64,000 nucleotides of DNA from Flavobacteriaceae bacterium UBA5534. GTDB taxonomy: Bacteria > Bacteroidota > Bacteroidia > Flavobacteriales > Flavobacteriaceae. The stretch is from the NCBI GenBank assembly GCA_002426015.1, contig DINS01000029.1, positions 105,396-169,395 on the forward strand. The letters run 5' to 3'. Below are positions 8,801 to 17,731 of this stretch, in pieces. The position numbers and the translations under genes are program-made. The first letter of the stretch is position 1. The number at the start of each line of letters is the position of its first letter. Below the pieces are notes generated by a model. The model did not search any database and had not been told where the DNA came from. It saw only the letters and a list, made by a program, of their open reading frames with translations.

Positions 8801-9117
8801 AAAATATTGATAGCAAGTTTATGGGCTATCTTCAGTACCAATATAGTCTGCAAAAATTAACCAAAAAACTCGAAAACTGGTACGAGTTAGACTTTGCAGA
8901 CTTCATCAAAGAACTCAACAACGCCATTAAAAAAGCTGGTGGTACACCACTTACTAAAAAAGACGAGTTTGAGTGGCTGGAGCTGTTTGAGGACAACAAG
9001 AAAAACGCCCAAGCGCTACAAACCCAAATAGCGCAAACGGAAAAGGAAATTGACCGTATGGTGTATGATTTGTATGGATTAACAGAGGAGGAGATTGCTA
9101 TTGTAGAGCAGAGTTAG
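5830..9117 (+). CDS. Type IIG (Eco57I-like) restriction enzyme/N6-adenine methylase
   Basis: This 1095-residue single-chain enzyme has an N-terminal part (about residues 60-130) that resembles HsdR-type nuclease domains. The sequence KADGAILNG followed by VGVIELKGTN gives the D and ExK residues of a PD-(D/E)xK site. The methylase core follows, with the SAM motif DPACGSGAF at residues 468-476 and the amino-methylase motif NPPY at 591-594. The rest is a target-recognition region and a helical tail ending in LYGLTEEEI. Such enzymes cut DNA beside an unmodified asymmetric site and methylate it themselves, so no partner gene is needed. The base composition falls sharply just after NPPY and recovers near base 8850. 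Length and motif order match the family well. Confidence 0.88.
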   Translation: MALYQTSVLKTYLAQQDSNAVERAYKKYTKYFHNLTIQENIKNSKEEQFQATFLIELFVNVFTYTLNPNPHFNLTTEFKNQTGAGKADGAILNGSKAVGVIELKGTNTKDLESIRKQAFDYKANQKGCVYVITSNFEKLRFYINDATEFLEFNLFQLAPEEFALMYLCLHKDNILNHVPLAIKEASLVEEDNITKQFYNDYSVFKRELFRDLVKRNAKRLKQNTVTLSTVEVSQETDDQKALEKNVKLSLFKKSQKLIDRFLFIFFAEDRDLLPPNSTIQILDKWKADIDFGDERPLYNLFKQYFHFLDEGRKGTSSRAEIYAYNGGLFKPDAILDSLEIDDELLYKHTYKLAKYDFSSQVDVNILGHIFENSLNEIESVNAEIEGGAFDKQKSKRKKDGVFYTPKYITKYIVENTVGKLCQEKKEALGFKEEAYFEIKKGTHQNTKKQLLDVLDAYRAWLLQITICDPACGSGAFLNQALDFLIKEHRYIDELKAKVLGGGLILSDIENTILENNIYGVDLNEESVEIAKLSLWLRTAQPRRKLNDLSNNIKCGNSLIDSKAVAGDKAFHWQTEFPQIFAKGGFDVVIGNPPYLRVQGLRENFGKESEYYERTFISATGRFDVYVLFMEKSFHIIKQKGIVSFILPHKFLISDFGEGIRGFFVDNKSVESILTFGSEMVFADASTYTCIINLTHNNSEIKFKDIKPSEILNPFDFEITNYKSLSKDKWNLKSQIIENLFNKLNSQPWTVKDVFKNISQGVVSVGDDIFLMKGNIQGDKFIGFSEKLNNEIIIESSVVKPILKGEDVKKYASLNNSYFCLYPHYEKNGKTIPFEEEYFKQNYPLAYKYMLPFKEELIEKKVKYKTNPKAWYSLHRSREMSLFEQEKIITPEISLGTNMTFDSADLYHNTKCYTLAKDKNVIEDYKFWLAILNSKILWYFLSSTGYVLRGGFFTFKTKYLEPFPLPKLKKIEYQIPFIEKVDIMFITTQNFENIDSKFMGYLQYQYSLQKLTKKLENWYELDFADFIKELNNAIKKAGGTPLTKKDEFEWLELFEDNKKNAQALQTQIAQTEKEIDRMVYDLYGLTEEEIAIVEQS

Positions 9118-9337
9118 GCATTAAACTTCTGTTAAAAGCATAATGTCGTTGCTGAAATTTTGTATTTTTAGTATCAGCACGAAATTCATTATAAGGCAAG
9201 TCTGCGAGCTAGATAAGAGCCCTATTACATCTGATTTTAAAGCCCTTGCATGAGCCAGCTAATACTCCATAGTTGGGAGTTATGCTTGTTTTATGATGTG
9301 AAGCTAACATCGTATATTTATGGTTCAATTTAAAGTA

Positions 9338-11836
9338 ATGAAACACACCTATCATATACACGGAATGACCTGCAATGGTTGTAGAGGTCATGTAGAAGCA
9401 ACGCTTTCAAAAGTGGAAGGCGTTACAAACGCCATCGTTAATTTAGAAAAGGCTGAAGCCACTATTGAAATGGAACAGCATATTACTATAGAAACCTTTC
9501 AAGAAGCCCTAAAAAAGGATGGTGGCAGATATAGTATTCATCACCAAGGCGACCACCAACACGCCAAGGTAGAAAAAGAAAAACAGCCAAAGGGGAAAGG
9601 CACAGGTACCTTTTATTGCCCCATGCATTGTGAGGGTGATACTACCTATGACCAACCAGGCGACTGCCCTGAATGTGGGATGGATTTGGTAGAAGAACAA
9701 AACCTATCAACAGCGACATCAGACCAATGGACCTGCCCCATGCACCCAGAAGTTATCAAAGACGAAGCAGGTGCTTGCCCCATATGTGGCATGGATTTAG
9801 TGCCCATGCAAGCCGATATTTCTGCCGAAGAAAAGTCGTATAAAAAGTTATTGAGGAAGTTTTGGATTGCCACCGCATTCACATTGCCTATTTTTTTAAT
9901 TGCCATGAGCGAGATGCTCCATAACAATCCGTTATACGATATCATGGAACAAGCATCTTGGAACTGGATACAGTTTGCATTGTCCATTCCGGTCGTGTTT
10001 TATGCCACTTGGATGTTTTTTGAACGTGCCTATAGAAGCATCAAAACATGGAACCTTAATATGTTCACCCTTATTGGGATTGGCGCTGGTGTGGCTTGGT
10101 TGTTTAGTGTATTTGGCATGTTTTTTCCAGATATATTCCCTGAACAATTTAAAACAGCATCAGGCGCTGTACATGTGTATTTTGAGGCCGCTACGGTGAT
10201 TTTGACCTTGGTGCTTTTGGGTCAGTTGTTGGAAGCAAGAGCCCATAGCAAAACCAACTCTGCAGTAAAAGAACTGTTGAAGTTGGCACCCAACAAAGCC
10301 ATAAAAGTAGTGGATGGTGAAGACGTTGAAGTCCGTATCGACCAAATAGCACTCAATGACATACTAAAAGTAAAACCAGGCGATAAAATCCCTGTGGATG
10401 GCGTTATTACTGAAGGTGACACCACCATTGACGAATCTATGATTACAGGAGAGCCCATTCCTGTAAACAAAGGCAAAGACGATAAAGTCAGTAGCGGTAC
10501 CATCAATGGCAATCAATCGTTCTTGATGAAAGCCGAAAAGGTAGGGAGTGATACCTTACTGTCGCAAATCATCCATATGGTGAATGATGCCAGTAGAAGT
10601 CGTGCGCCTATTCAAAATTTGGCAGATAAGGTATCAGGTTATTTTGTGCCAGTTGTTGTTGTCATTTCGTTGCTAACCTTTGCCATTTGGGCCATTTGGG
10701 GACCAGAGCCAGTGTATGTGTATGCTTTTGTGAATGCCATTGCCGTATTGATCATTGCGTGCCCTTGTGCATTGGGTTTGGCAACGCCAATGTCTGTGAT
10801 GGTAGGTGTGGGTAAGGGCGCCCAAAATGGTGTGCTGATTAAGAATGCCGAAGCCCTTGAAAAAATGAACAAGGTAGATACGCTGATTGTTGATAAAACA
10901 GGAACCATTACCGAAGGCAAACCAACGGTTGAAACCGTCGGTGCTTTTGGCAATGCTTTTAGCGAAAAAGAGGTACTGCAATACATCGTGTCCTTAAACG
11001 CCAATAGCGAACACCCTTTAGCCGAAGCAACCGTTGCCTATGGGAAAGCGCAGCATGCTGAACTACTAAAATCGGACCATTTTAGTGCCGTGACAGGAAA
11101 AGGCGTAGAAGCTGTCATAGATGACAAAAAAGTTGCATTGGGCAATCCTAAAATGATGGAGTATGCCAAAGCCGACATTAGCCCTAAAATGAAGGATGAA
11201 GCCAGTACCTATCAAAAGCAGGGAAAAACAGTTTCCTATCTATCAATAGATGCAACCGTTGTGGGCTATGTAGTGATAGGCGACAAACTAAAAGAAACAA
11301 GTGCCAAAGCCATCAAAGCACTTCAGGATAAAGGCATTGCTGTCGTCATGCTTACAGGCGATAACCATGATACCGCACAAGCAGTAGCATCTGAACTAAA
11401 TCTCGCAGATTTTAAAGCCAGTATGCTGCCAGAAGACAAGCTCAAAGAAGTGGAGAACCTACAAGCAAATGGAAAGGTGGTCGCTATGGCAGGCGATGGC
11501 ATCAATGATGCACCAGCATTGGCTAAAAGTGATGTAGGTATTGCCATGGGCACAGGCACCGATGTGGCCATAGAAAGCGCCATGATTACCTTGGTGAAAG
11601 GCGATTTACACGGCATAGTAAAAGCACGAAACTTAAGCGACGCCGTCATGAGAAATATTAAGCAGAATCTATTTTTTGCACTTATTTATAATACCATTGG
11701 CGTGCCTATTGCAGCAGGTGTGCTGTTTCCCTTTTTTGGTATTTTGTTGTCACCCATGATTGCAGCATTGGCCATGAGCTTTAGTTCTGTTTCAGTAATA
11801 GGGAATGCTTTGCGATTAAGGACAATTAAAGTTTAA
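9338..11836 (+). CDS. copA: Copper-translocating P1B ATPase (CopA-like)
   Basis: I use the ATG at 9338 (MKHTYHIHGM, 832 residues). An upstream in-frame ATG at 9320 would add six residues without a better site. The N-terminus has an HMA domain with MTCNGC at about 10-15. Two further heavy-metal-binding HMBD repeats follow, at about 92-118 and 130-157, each with CPMH...CPxCGMDL. The ATPase core has the CPC ion-channel motif (475-477), the phosphorylated Asp519 in DKTGT, SEHPL and GDGINDAP (719-726). These residues mark a P1B-1-type copper exporter that moves Cu(I) out of the cytoplasm. It heads a four-gene metal set. I see no copY or csoR regulator here, and the promoter was not identified with confidence. 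Confidence 0.93.
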   Translation: MKHTYHIHGMTCNGCRGHVEATLSKVEGVTNAIVNLEKAEATIEMEQHITIETFQEALKKDGGRYSIHHQGDHQHAKVEKEKQPKGKGTGTFYCPMHCEGDTTYDQPGDCPECGMDLVEEQNLSTATSDQWTCPMHPEVIKDEAGACPICGMDLVPMQADISAEEKSYKKLLRKFWIATAFTLPIFLIAMSEMLHNNPLYDIMEQASWNWIQFALSIPVVFYATWMFFERAYRSIKTWNLNMFTLIGIGAGVAWLFSVFGMFFPDIFPEQFKTASGAVHVYFEAATVILTLVLLGQLLEARAHSKTNSAVKELLKLAPNKAIKVVDGEDVEVRIDQIALNDILKVKPGDKIPVDGVITEGDTTIDESMITGEPIPVNKGKDDKVSSGTINGNQSFLMKAEKVGSDTLLSQIIHMVNDASRSRAPIQNLADKVSGYFVPVVVVISLLTFAIWAIWGPEPVYVYAFVNAIAVLIIACPCALGLATPMSVMVGVGKGAQNGVLIKNAEALEKMNKVDTLIVDKTGTITEGKPTVETVGAFGNAFSEKEVLQYIVSLNANSEHPLAEATVAYGKAQHAELLKSDHFSAVTGKGVEAVIDDKKVALGNPKMMEYAKADISPKMKDEASTYQKQGKTVSYLSIDATVVGYVVIGDKLKETSAKAIKALQDKGIAVVMLTGDNHDTAQAVASELNLADFKASMLPEDKLKEVENLQANGKVVAMAGDGINDAPALAKSDVGIAMGTGTDVAIESAMITLVKGDLHGIVKARNLSDAVMRNIKQNLFFALIYNTIGVPIAAGVLFPFFGILLSPMIAALAMSFSSVSVIGNALRLRTIKV

Positions 11837-11854
11837 CTATAAAATCAAATTATA

Positions 11855-12337
11855 ATGGAAAATTCAAAAGAACACTCAAACAAAGGAAATTACAAAACCT
11901 TCTTTATAATGTTGGCTTGCTCATTTGTAGCAATGTACATCACAATGTATTTAAACACCTATTCCATAGACCACGTATGGTTTAGTTTAACACGATTCTA
12001 TATGACCTGTTTAGGGATTTCAACCATGGCAGTCATCATGTGGTTTTTTATGCGAAAAATGTATAATGATAAAAAAAAGAATATCGCCATACTTGCAGGT
12101 AGTTTTATTCTGTTTGTTGGTACACTAGGATTGGTAAGAACGCAAGCACCAATAATTGGTGATATCCTTTGGATGAAAGCTATGATACCGCATCATTCTA
12201 TTGCTATTTTGACCAGTGAAAGAGCAGATATTAAGGATCCTGAAGTCAAAAAATTGGCTGATGATATTATTAAAGCACAACGTAAAGAAATAGAAGAAAT
12301 GAAAGCAATGATAAAACGATTAGAAAATGAAAAATAA
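11855..12337 (+). CDS. DUF305 membrane protein
   Basis: This 160-residue protein has about three membrane segments in its first 105 residues (FFIMLACSFVAMYIT, YMTCLGISTMAVIMWFF, NIAILAGSFILFVGTLG). They are followed by the DUF305 signature MIPHHSIAILTSERADI and a Lys/Glu-rich helical tail. DUF305 proteins often lie with copper and silver resistance genes, and the HH motif is thought to bind metal, but the role is not established. It starts 18 bp after copA, and its stop overlaps the next gene's start by 11 bp, so these genes are probably co-transcribed. Confidence 0.8.
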   Translation: MENSKEHSNKGNYKTFFIMLACSFVAMYITMYLNTYSIDHVWFSLTRFYMTCLGISTMAVIMWFFMRKMYNDKKKNIAILAGSFILFVGTLGLVRTQAPIIGDILWMKAMIPHHSIAILTSERADIKDPEVKKLADDIIKAQRKEIEEMKAMIKRLENEK

Positions 12338-14105
12338 TAAATTAGTCATATACATAGGCTTACTCGCAGTTGGTTTATTGTTGGGTTGGTTGCTATTTGG
12401 TGGTTCATCAAAAAAAGAAGCAGAACATGACCACAATGATGTTACAGAAACCAATCAAATGTGGACGTGCTCCATGCATCCACAAATTATGCAGCCAGAA
12501 CCAGGCGATTGTCCCATTTGTGGAATGGATTTAATTCCTGCTGAAAGTGGAAGTGATGGATTATTAGCAGATCAATTTAAGTTGACCGAGAACGCAATGG
12601 CTTTGGCTAACATTCAAACTACCCTAGTGGGTAAAGGAAATGTTGATGGCGCAACCCTAAAATTATCTGGTAAAATAGCTGAAAATGAAGAATCAAACGC
12701 AGTTCAAGTCAGTTATTTTTCGGGAAGAATAGAACGATTGAATATCAGCTTTACAGGAGAAAAAGTTAGTAAAGGGCAATTATTGGCAACCATTTATTCA
12801 CCAGAATTGTATGCTGCCCAACAAGAATTAATTACAGCAGCTTCTTTAAAAGAAACCCAGCCTGCATTATATAAGGCAGTCCGAAACAAATTGAAGTTGT
12901 GGAAGCTCTCTGAAAATCAAATCAATCAAATTGAAGAGACTGGAAAAGTAAAAGAAAATTTTCCAGTCTATGCTACTGTTTCTGGAACAGTTTCAGAAAA
13001 ATTAGTAGAACAAGGGGATTACGTTAAGCAAGGGCAACCTTTATTAAAAATTGCAAACCTAAATACGGTTTGGGCTAATTTTGATGTCTATGAAAATCAA
13101 ATAGATTATTTTAAGATAGGGCAGGAGGTAGTTGTAACCACAAATGCATACGACAATAAAGAGTTTAAAGGAAAAGTCGATTTTATCAATCCCGTTTTAA
13201 ACACGAAAACAAGAACAGTAACCTTACGTGTCGTACTCAATAATAACGAAGATATATTTAAACCAGGAATGTTTGTAACTGCCAATATTGATGGTATGAA
13301 GAATGAAAGCAAAGAAGTTTTAACTATTCCTGCATCTGCTGTGTTGTGGACAGGTGAACGTTCTGTGGTGTATTTAAAAACCAATCCAGACCAACCCGTT
13401 TTTGAAATACGTGAAGTTAAATTAGGTAATCAAATAGGTAATGAATATGAAGTTTTGGAAGGGTTGTTTATTGGAAATGAAATAGTGACCAATGGAACAT
13501 TTACAGTTGATGCGGCAGCACAATTACAAGGCAAAAAATCCATGATGAATAAGGGAGGTGGTAAAACAACGATAGGTCACGAAGGACATTTAGGAATGGA
13601 TAGTAATGCATCAAAGAAAGAAAATAACTATGCCAATAATAATGCCCGTTTGACAGTACCAGAGAAATTTCAAGAACAATTAAAAGTTGTTTACGATGAT
13701 TATATCAATTTAAAGGATGCTTTAGTTAAAGAAGATTCAAAAAATACTTCAGTTAATGCAACAAGTTTATTAAACAATTTAAGTAAAGTGGATATGAAAT
13801 TATTATCAGACAATAATGCTCACACACATTGGATGTCATTAGTAAGCGACATAAAATCTTCTGCGACATCTATTTCTAAAACGTCAGACATAAAAGGACA
13901 AAGAGACCATTTCAAACATCTATCATCACACTTAATAAATGCAGTGCAACTGTTTGGTGTTAAGGAAAAAGTGTATGTGGAATTTTGTCCAATGGCAGAT
14001 AATAACAATGGTGCATACTGGTTGAGTAAAGAAGAAAAAGTAATCAATCCATATTTTGGTAGCGCCATGCTAACCTGTGGAGAAGTAAAACAAATAATAG
14101 AATAA
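12327..14105 (+). CDS. RND periplasmic adaptor (CusB-like) with HMBD and DUF3347
   Basis: This 592-residue protein starts with a single membrane helix (about residues 5-25), then an HMBD repeat (CSMHPQ...CPICGMDL, about 50-77). A CusB-like hairpin/lipoyl/beta-barrel adaptor region covers roughly 85-410. The last 150 residues match DUF3347, a helical metal-associated domain ending in VEFCPMADNNNGAYWL...MLTCGEVKQII. The adaptor normally links a CusA-type inner-membrane RND pump to an outer-membrane channel and passes metal from periplasmic carriers. No pump or channel gene lies in this window, so the partner is elsewhere or the adaptor serves another role. The DUF3347 fusion is common in Bacteroidota. 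Confidence 0.85.
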   Translation: MKNNKLVIYIGLLAVGLLLGWLLFGGSSKKEAEHDHNDVTETNQMWTCSMHPQIMQPEPGDCPICGMDLIPAESGSDGLLADQFKLTENAMALANIQTTLVGKGNVDGATLKLSGKIAENEESNAVQVSYFSGRIERLNISFTGEKVSKGQLLATIYSPELYAAQQELITAASLKETQPALYKAVRNKLKLWKLSENQINQIEETGKVKENFPVYATVSGTVSEKLVEQGDYVKQGQPLLKIANLNTVWANFDVYENQIDYFKIGQEVVVTTNAYDNKEFKGKVDFINPVLNTKTRTVTLRVVLNNNEDIFKPGMFVTANIDGMKNESKEVLTIPASAVLWTGERSVVYLKTNPDQPVFEIREVKLGNQIGNEYEVLEGLFIGNEIVTNGTFTVDAAAQLQGKKSMMNKGGGKTTIGHEGHLGMDSNASKKENNYANNNARLTVPEKFQEQLKVVYDDYINLKDALVKEDSKNTSVNATSLLNNLSKVDMKLLSDNNAHTHWMSLVSDIKSSATSISKTSDIKGQRDHFKHLSSHLINAVQLFGVKEKVYVEFCPMADNNNGAYWLSKEEKVINPYFGSAMLTCGEVKQIIE

Positions 14106-14141
14106 TAATAAATCAAGTAATAACAATTAAATTTTAAAACA

Positions 14142-14582
14142 ATGAAGAAAATAATTTTAAGTATTACTGTAATAGCAGCAATAGGTATGACAAGTTGTAA
14201 AAACGAAACTAAAAATGAAGCTGAAACATCAACTACTGAAATGTCCAAAGAAATGGCAATGACAGACCTGTCTTTTGGGGTAAGAGGTAATTGTGGAATG
14301 TGTAAAAGCACCATTGAAAAAGCGGCTAACAGTGTTGAAGGTGTGACAAGTGCCAATTGGGATGTTGATAAAAAGAAAATTGATGTCTCTTTTGACGATA
14401 CCAAAACAGATGTAATGGCAATTCATAAGGCAATAGCTGCATCAGGTTATGATACCGAAAAAGTAGCAGGAAGTGAAGAAGCCTATAAAGATTTACCGGG
14501 TTGTTGTCAATACGACCATGAAATGATGATGAATCAGTCAGGTGAAATGACATCGGAAGACCATTCAAATCATGACCATTAG
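14142..14582 (+). CDS. Heavy-metal-associated (HMA) lipoprotein
   Basis: This 146-residue protein starts with a lipoprotein signal (MKKIILSITVIAAIGMTSCK) whose lipobox Cys is at about residue 19. An HMA fold follows, with NCGMCKST as the CxxC metal site (about residues 50-53). The C-terminal tail has a second Cys pair (GCCQYD) and a His/Met-rich end (DHEMMMNQ...DHSNHDH). It probably carries Cu in the periplasm for the adaptor upstream. A strong terminator follows at once, so this is the last gene of the metal operon. Confidence 0.8.
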   Translation: MKKIILSITVIAAIGMTSCKNETKNEAETSTTEMSKEMAMTDLSFGVRGNCGMCKSTIEKAANSVEGVTSANWDVDKKKIDVSFDDTKTDVMAIHKAIAASGYDTEKVAGSEEAYKDLPGCCQYDHEMMMNQSGEMTSEDHSNHDH

Positions 14583-14586
14583 CAAC

Positions 14587-14620
14587 AAAAAAAGAGTCCA
14601 CTTTAGGACTCTTTTTTTTA
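14587..14620 (+). terminator. Intrinsic terminator of the metal operon
   Basis: AAAGAGTCC (14591-14599) pairs perfectly with GGACTCTTT (14606-14614) over a 6-base loop and is followed by a T run. It ends the copper/heavy-metal operon. Confidence 0.9.
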
Positions 14621-14698
14621 AAATAAGTTATGTATTGAAAAGTAAATTTCTACATTTAGATAAATATTGTTATACTGCACACTCTTATTATAGTTACA

Positions 14699-17506
14699 AT
14701 GCAATTAAAATTCATTGAAGTATTTGTTTTTGTTGTTTTATTTTTTGGCACGTTGTCATTGCCAACGTTGCAAGCGCAATATTCACCCTATTTTCAAAAT
14801 TACTCGTTGTCAGAATTCAATGCAGGCAACCAAAATTGGGGTGTTTCGCAAGCGGATGATGGAAAGCTATATGTGGCCAATAACAATGGGCTGCTTGTTT
14901 TTGACGGCATGAACTGGAGCTTAAATGAATTGCCAAATAAGACGACCATACGATCGGTTTTAGCTCATAAAGACAGGGTTTATATAGGTTCTTATGAAGA
15001 GTTTGGTTTTTGGAAGCGCAATAGCAAGGGTAAATTGGATTATACCTCTTTGAGCCATTTAATGGATAAGCATGATTTTTTGAATGAAGAGTTTTGGCAA
15101 ATCATTGCCTTTAAGGATGCTATTATTTTCAGGTCTTTTTTGAATGTCTATCTATACAAAGACAACAAAATCACTCGTGTAAAGGCACCGACTTCTGTGC
15201 TTTCGTGTGATGTTGTTAATGACACCATCTATGTGTCAACTCTCAAAAGCGGAATTTTTATTCTGGAAAATAATGAGCTAAAGCCCTATATTAATGATGA
15301 TGTTATGTTTGATACCAAAGTGGTGTCTATTAATGAGCTTAAAGGCCATTTGCTTGTATTGACTTCGTTGAAAGGATGTTTTATTTACAAGAATAAAAAA
15401 TTGACGCCTTGGTCCACAGAAATCAATGACATCATCAAAGACCATCAGTTAAATAGCTTCTCTATGCTTAATAATGGGATGCTCATTTTTGGAACCATCA
15501 AAAACGGTGTGTATGTTACTGATAAAGACGGAAAGATTCTCTTTCATATCAGTAAAGAAAACGGGTTGATAAACAATACAGTTTTGGACCAATACGTCAG
15601 TGATACTAATGAGCTGTGGCTAGGGCTTGATAACGGAATTGCATCTGTAAATTTGAATAGCCCTCATACTTTCTATAACGATCTAACGGGTAAGTTAGGA
15701 GCTGTTTATGACGTTATATTACATAAAGGGACTACCTATATAGGAAGCAATACAGGTCTGTTTTATTTGGATAAATCCCATAATCTTCAGTTTATTGAAG
15801 ACTCACAAGGTCAGGTATGGGAATTGAAGGAGATTAATGGCGACCTGTTTTGTGGTCATAACAACGGTACTTACCTTATTGAAAACAACAAGTTGAAACT
15901 GATTTCGCCAGAAACAGGAGGTTGGGATATCAAAAAAGTGCCAGAACAAAACCACCTTTACATGCAAGGCGCTTATACAGGGATTGTAAAGTTTGAAGCG
16001 ATTGGCCAAACATGGGATGTAAAACATTTGGGGAGGCCTACAATGCCCATTCGATTTTTGGTATTTGAAGACACCCATACAGCTTGGGCGGCCCATGCCT
16101 ATAAAGGCATTTATAAGATTACCTATGCTGCATCCTATGATTCTATAACAGAAGTTAAAGATTATGCTGGAAAAGGGATTAAATCAGATTATAATGTGAG
16201 GGTCTATAAATTGAAGTCAGATATCTGTTTTAAAACCAATAATGGTTGGCAAAAATATGAACCATTGCTCGACAGTATTGTGCCATACGAATTGTTGAAT
16301 GATAGTTTTAGCAAAAACGCCTATATTATATCAGAAGATGATTCGGATATATTGGCCATAAAAAATAAAGATATCATCGAGTTTAAATCGTTTTCCAATC
16401 CTGATTACCATTTGACGTTATCTGACAAGTACTTCAAAAAACGGTTGATTGTTGGGTATGAACGCACTTCAAAAATCAACGATTCTATCTATGCTTTGAA
16501 TCTTAACGATGGCTTTATGCTCATCAATACCAGAAAGAATTCTGAAGCTAGTAAAATAGAAAGGCCAATGATTGAACTCATTGAAGTTGATAAGGAATTG
16601 ATAGCGTTTACTCCCTCACAAAAGATTGAAATACCCTATAAAAACAGAAATATCAGTATTTCTGTATCGTCAGCCAATTCGCGAAACCATTTTTTTGAGT
16701 ATTCGATTGTTAATTTAGACCCATCGCATTGGTATCGGTTGGAGAAGGAAACGTTAGAGCTTTCCAATTTGAGCAATGGCGATTATACCATTCTATTTCG
16801 TACTTCGAACAATTTAGGAACCGTATCACCTAGTACGTCATTGGCATTTACCGTATTGCCACCTTGGTATAAAACCACCAAGGGATTTATTCTGTTTTTG
16901 GCAATTGCCTTGCTGATTACATTTGTTATATATGCACTGCACAAACGAAAAGTGAGCAAGGAGCAAGCATATTTGAAGATTCAATTTGAAAAAGAACAGA
17001 AAGAGCTGCTAAAGGAGAAAACCAAAGAAAATGACCGAAAGATTGTAGAGCTAAAGAATGAAGCCCTCAAAAACGAAGTGAAGTTAAAAAGCAAGCAGCT
17101 AGCCAATACCGCTATGGCTTTGGTGAAGAAGAATGAAGCCCTGTTGGAGCTTAAAAGTGAGTTGCTACAAAACAAAAGCGGATTTGAAAACCCATTTTCA
17201 TTTAAGAAGCTGATAAAGAAAGTGGATCATACCATTGGACATAAAGACGAATGGGAAATTTTTGAATATAATTTCAATCAAGTACATGAAGAGTTTTTTA
17301 ATGAGCTAAAATCTAAATTCCCACAATTGACACACAAAGATTTGAAGATTTGTGCCTACATCAAAATGAACTTGACCACTAAAGAAATTGCGCCACTATT
17401 GAATATATCTACACGAGGTGTAGAAACCCAACGTTATCGCCTAAAGCGCAAGCTAAATTTGGATTCTGACAAAAACTTGGTTGATTATCTAGCAAATTTT
17501 AAATAA
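14699..17506 (+). CDS. Two-component-propeller sensor/LuxR-type PUL regulator
   Basis: This 935-residue single-chain regulator has an N-terminal signal peptide ending near LPTLQAQ, then repeated beta-propeller units (DDGKLYVANNNGLLVFDG and similar, about residues 50-600). A triple-tyrosine (Y_Y_Y) domain lies at about 650-720, and one membrane helix at about 725-750. A Lys/Glu-rich coiled coil follows, and a LuxR-type helix-turn-helix lies near 880-930 (LTTKEIAPLLNISTRGVETQRYRLKRKL). It has no histidine kinase or receiver domain, so it is not a full hybrid two-component system. Such proteins regulate glycan uptake in Bacteroidota. The periplasmic propeller probably binds an oligosaccharide and the cytoplasmic helix-turn-helix drives the susC operon next to it. 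Confidence 0.87.
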   Translation: MQLKFIEVFVFVVLFFGTLSLPTLQAQYSPYFQNYSLSEFNAGNQNWGVSQADDGKLYVANNNGLLVFDGMNWSLNELPNKTTIRSVLAHKDRVYIGSYEEFGFWKRNSKGKLDYTSLSHLMDKHDFLNEEFWQIIAFKDAIIFRSFLNVYLYKDNKITRVKAPTSVLSCDVVNDTIYVSTLKSGIFILENNELKPYINDDVMFDTKVVSINELKGHLLVLTSLKGCFIYKNKKLTPWSTEINDIIKDHQLNSFSMLNNGMLIFGTIKNGVYVTDKDGKILFHISKENGLINNTVLDQYVSDTNELWLGLDNGIASVNLNSPHTFYNDLTGKLGAVYDVILHKGTTYIGSNTGLFYLDKSHNLQFIEDSQGQVWELKEINGDLFCGHNNGTYLIENNKLKLISPETGGWDIKKVPEQNHLYMQGAYTGIVKFEAIGQTWDVKHLGRPTMPIRFLVFEDTHTAWAAHAYKGIYKITYAASYDSITEVKDYAGKGIKSDYNVRVYKLKSDICFKTNNGWQKYEPLLDSIVPYELLNDSFSKNAYIISEDDSDILAIKNKDIIEFKSFSNPDYHLTLSDKYFKKRLIVGYERTSKINDSIYALNLNDGFMLINTRKNSEASKIERPMIELIEVDKELIAFTPSQKIEIPYKNRNISISVSSANSRNHFFEYSIVNLDPSHWYRLEKETLELSNLSNGDYTILFRTSNNLGTVSPSTSLAFTVLPPWYKTTKGFILFLAIALLITFVIYALHKRKVSKEQAYLKIQFEKEQKELLKEKTKENDRKIVELKNEALKNEVKLKSKQLANTAMALVKKNEALLELKSELLQNKSGFENPFSFKKLIKKVDHTIGHKDEWEIFEYNFNQVHEEFFNELKSKFPQLTHKDLKICAYIKMNLTTKEIAPLLNISTRGVETQRYRLKRKLNLDSDKNLVDYLANFK

Positions 17507-17542
17507 GCACCCCTTCATTTTATTGATTTAGCAATCAAACTA

Positions 17543-17651
17543 TACGTCATTTATACGTCATGTAGTTAATTTTCAAACGATTTCGTTACTTTTTTTGTAT
17601 CTTGGGATTACGTCATTATTGATATTCTACACTTTTAACAACGTTGACGTA
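17543..17651 (+). promoter_or_regulatory. TACGTCA repeat cluster, candidate operator
   Basis: TACGTCA occurs at 17543-17549, 17554-17560 and 17609-17615, with the inverted form TGACGTA at 17645-17651. The first two are 11 bp apart and the third is 55 bp after the second, both multiples of 11, which places them on one helix face. They lie between the regulator and susC. Confidence 0.5.
17591..17605 (+). promoter_or_regulatory. Candidate promoter of the susC operon
   Basis: A T run is followed by GTATCTTGG, one mismatch from the TAnnTTTG box (17598-17605), and its TSS would be near the third TACGTCA word. No good -33 TTG is visible, which is usual for promoters that need an activator. Confidence 0.35.
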
Positions 17652-17731
17652 TTTAAAATGTAAATGTTTTGTTAAATTATCAATAATTACAATTTAACTT
17701 GTGCTAACTAACATGATAAATCAAAAACTAT

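Noticed and set aside
5830..9117. BREX PglX-type methylase
   Set aside because: No other BREX genes are near, and the nuclease-like N-terminus and single-chain layout fit Type IIG better.
17507..17731. Riboswitch in the susC leader
   Set aside because: Only the TACGTCA words and weak promoter boxes are visible, and I see no conserved riboswitch fold.
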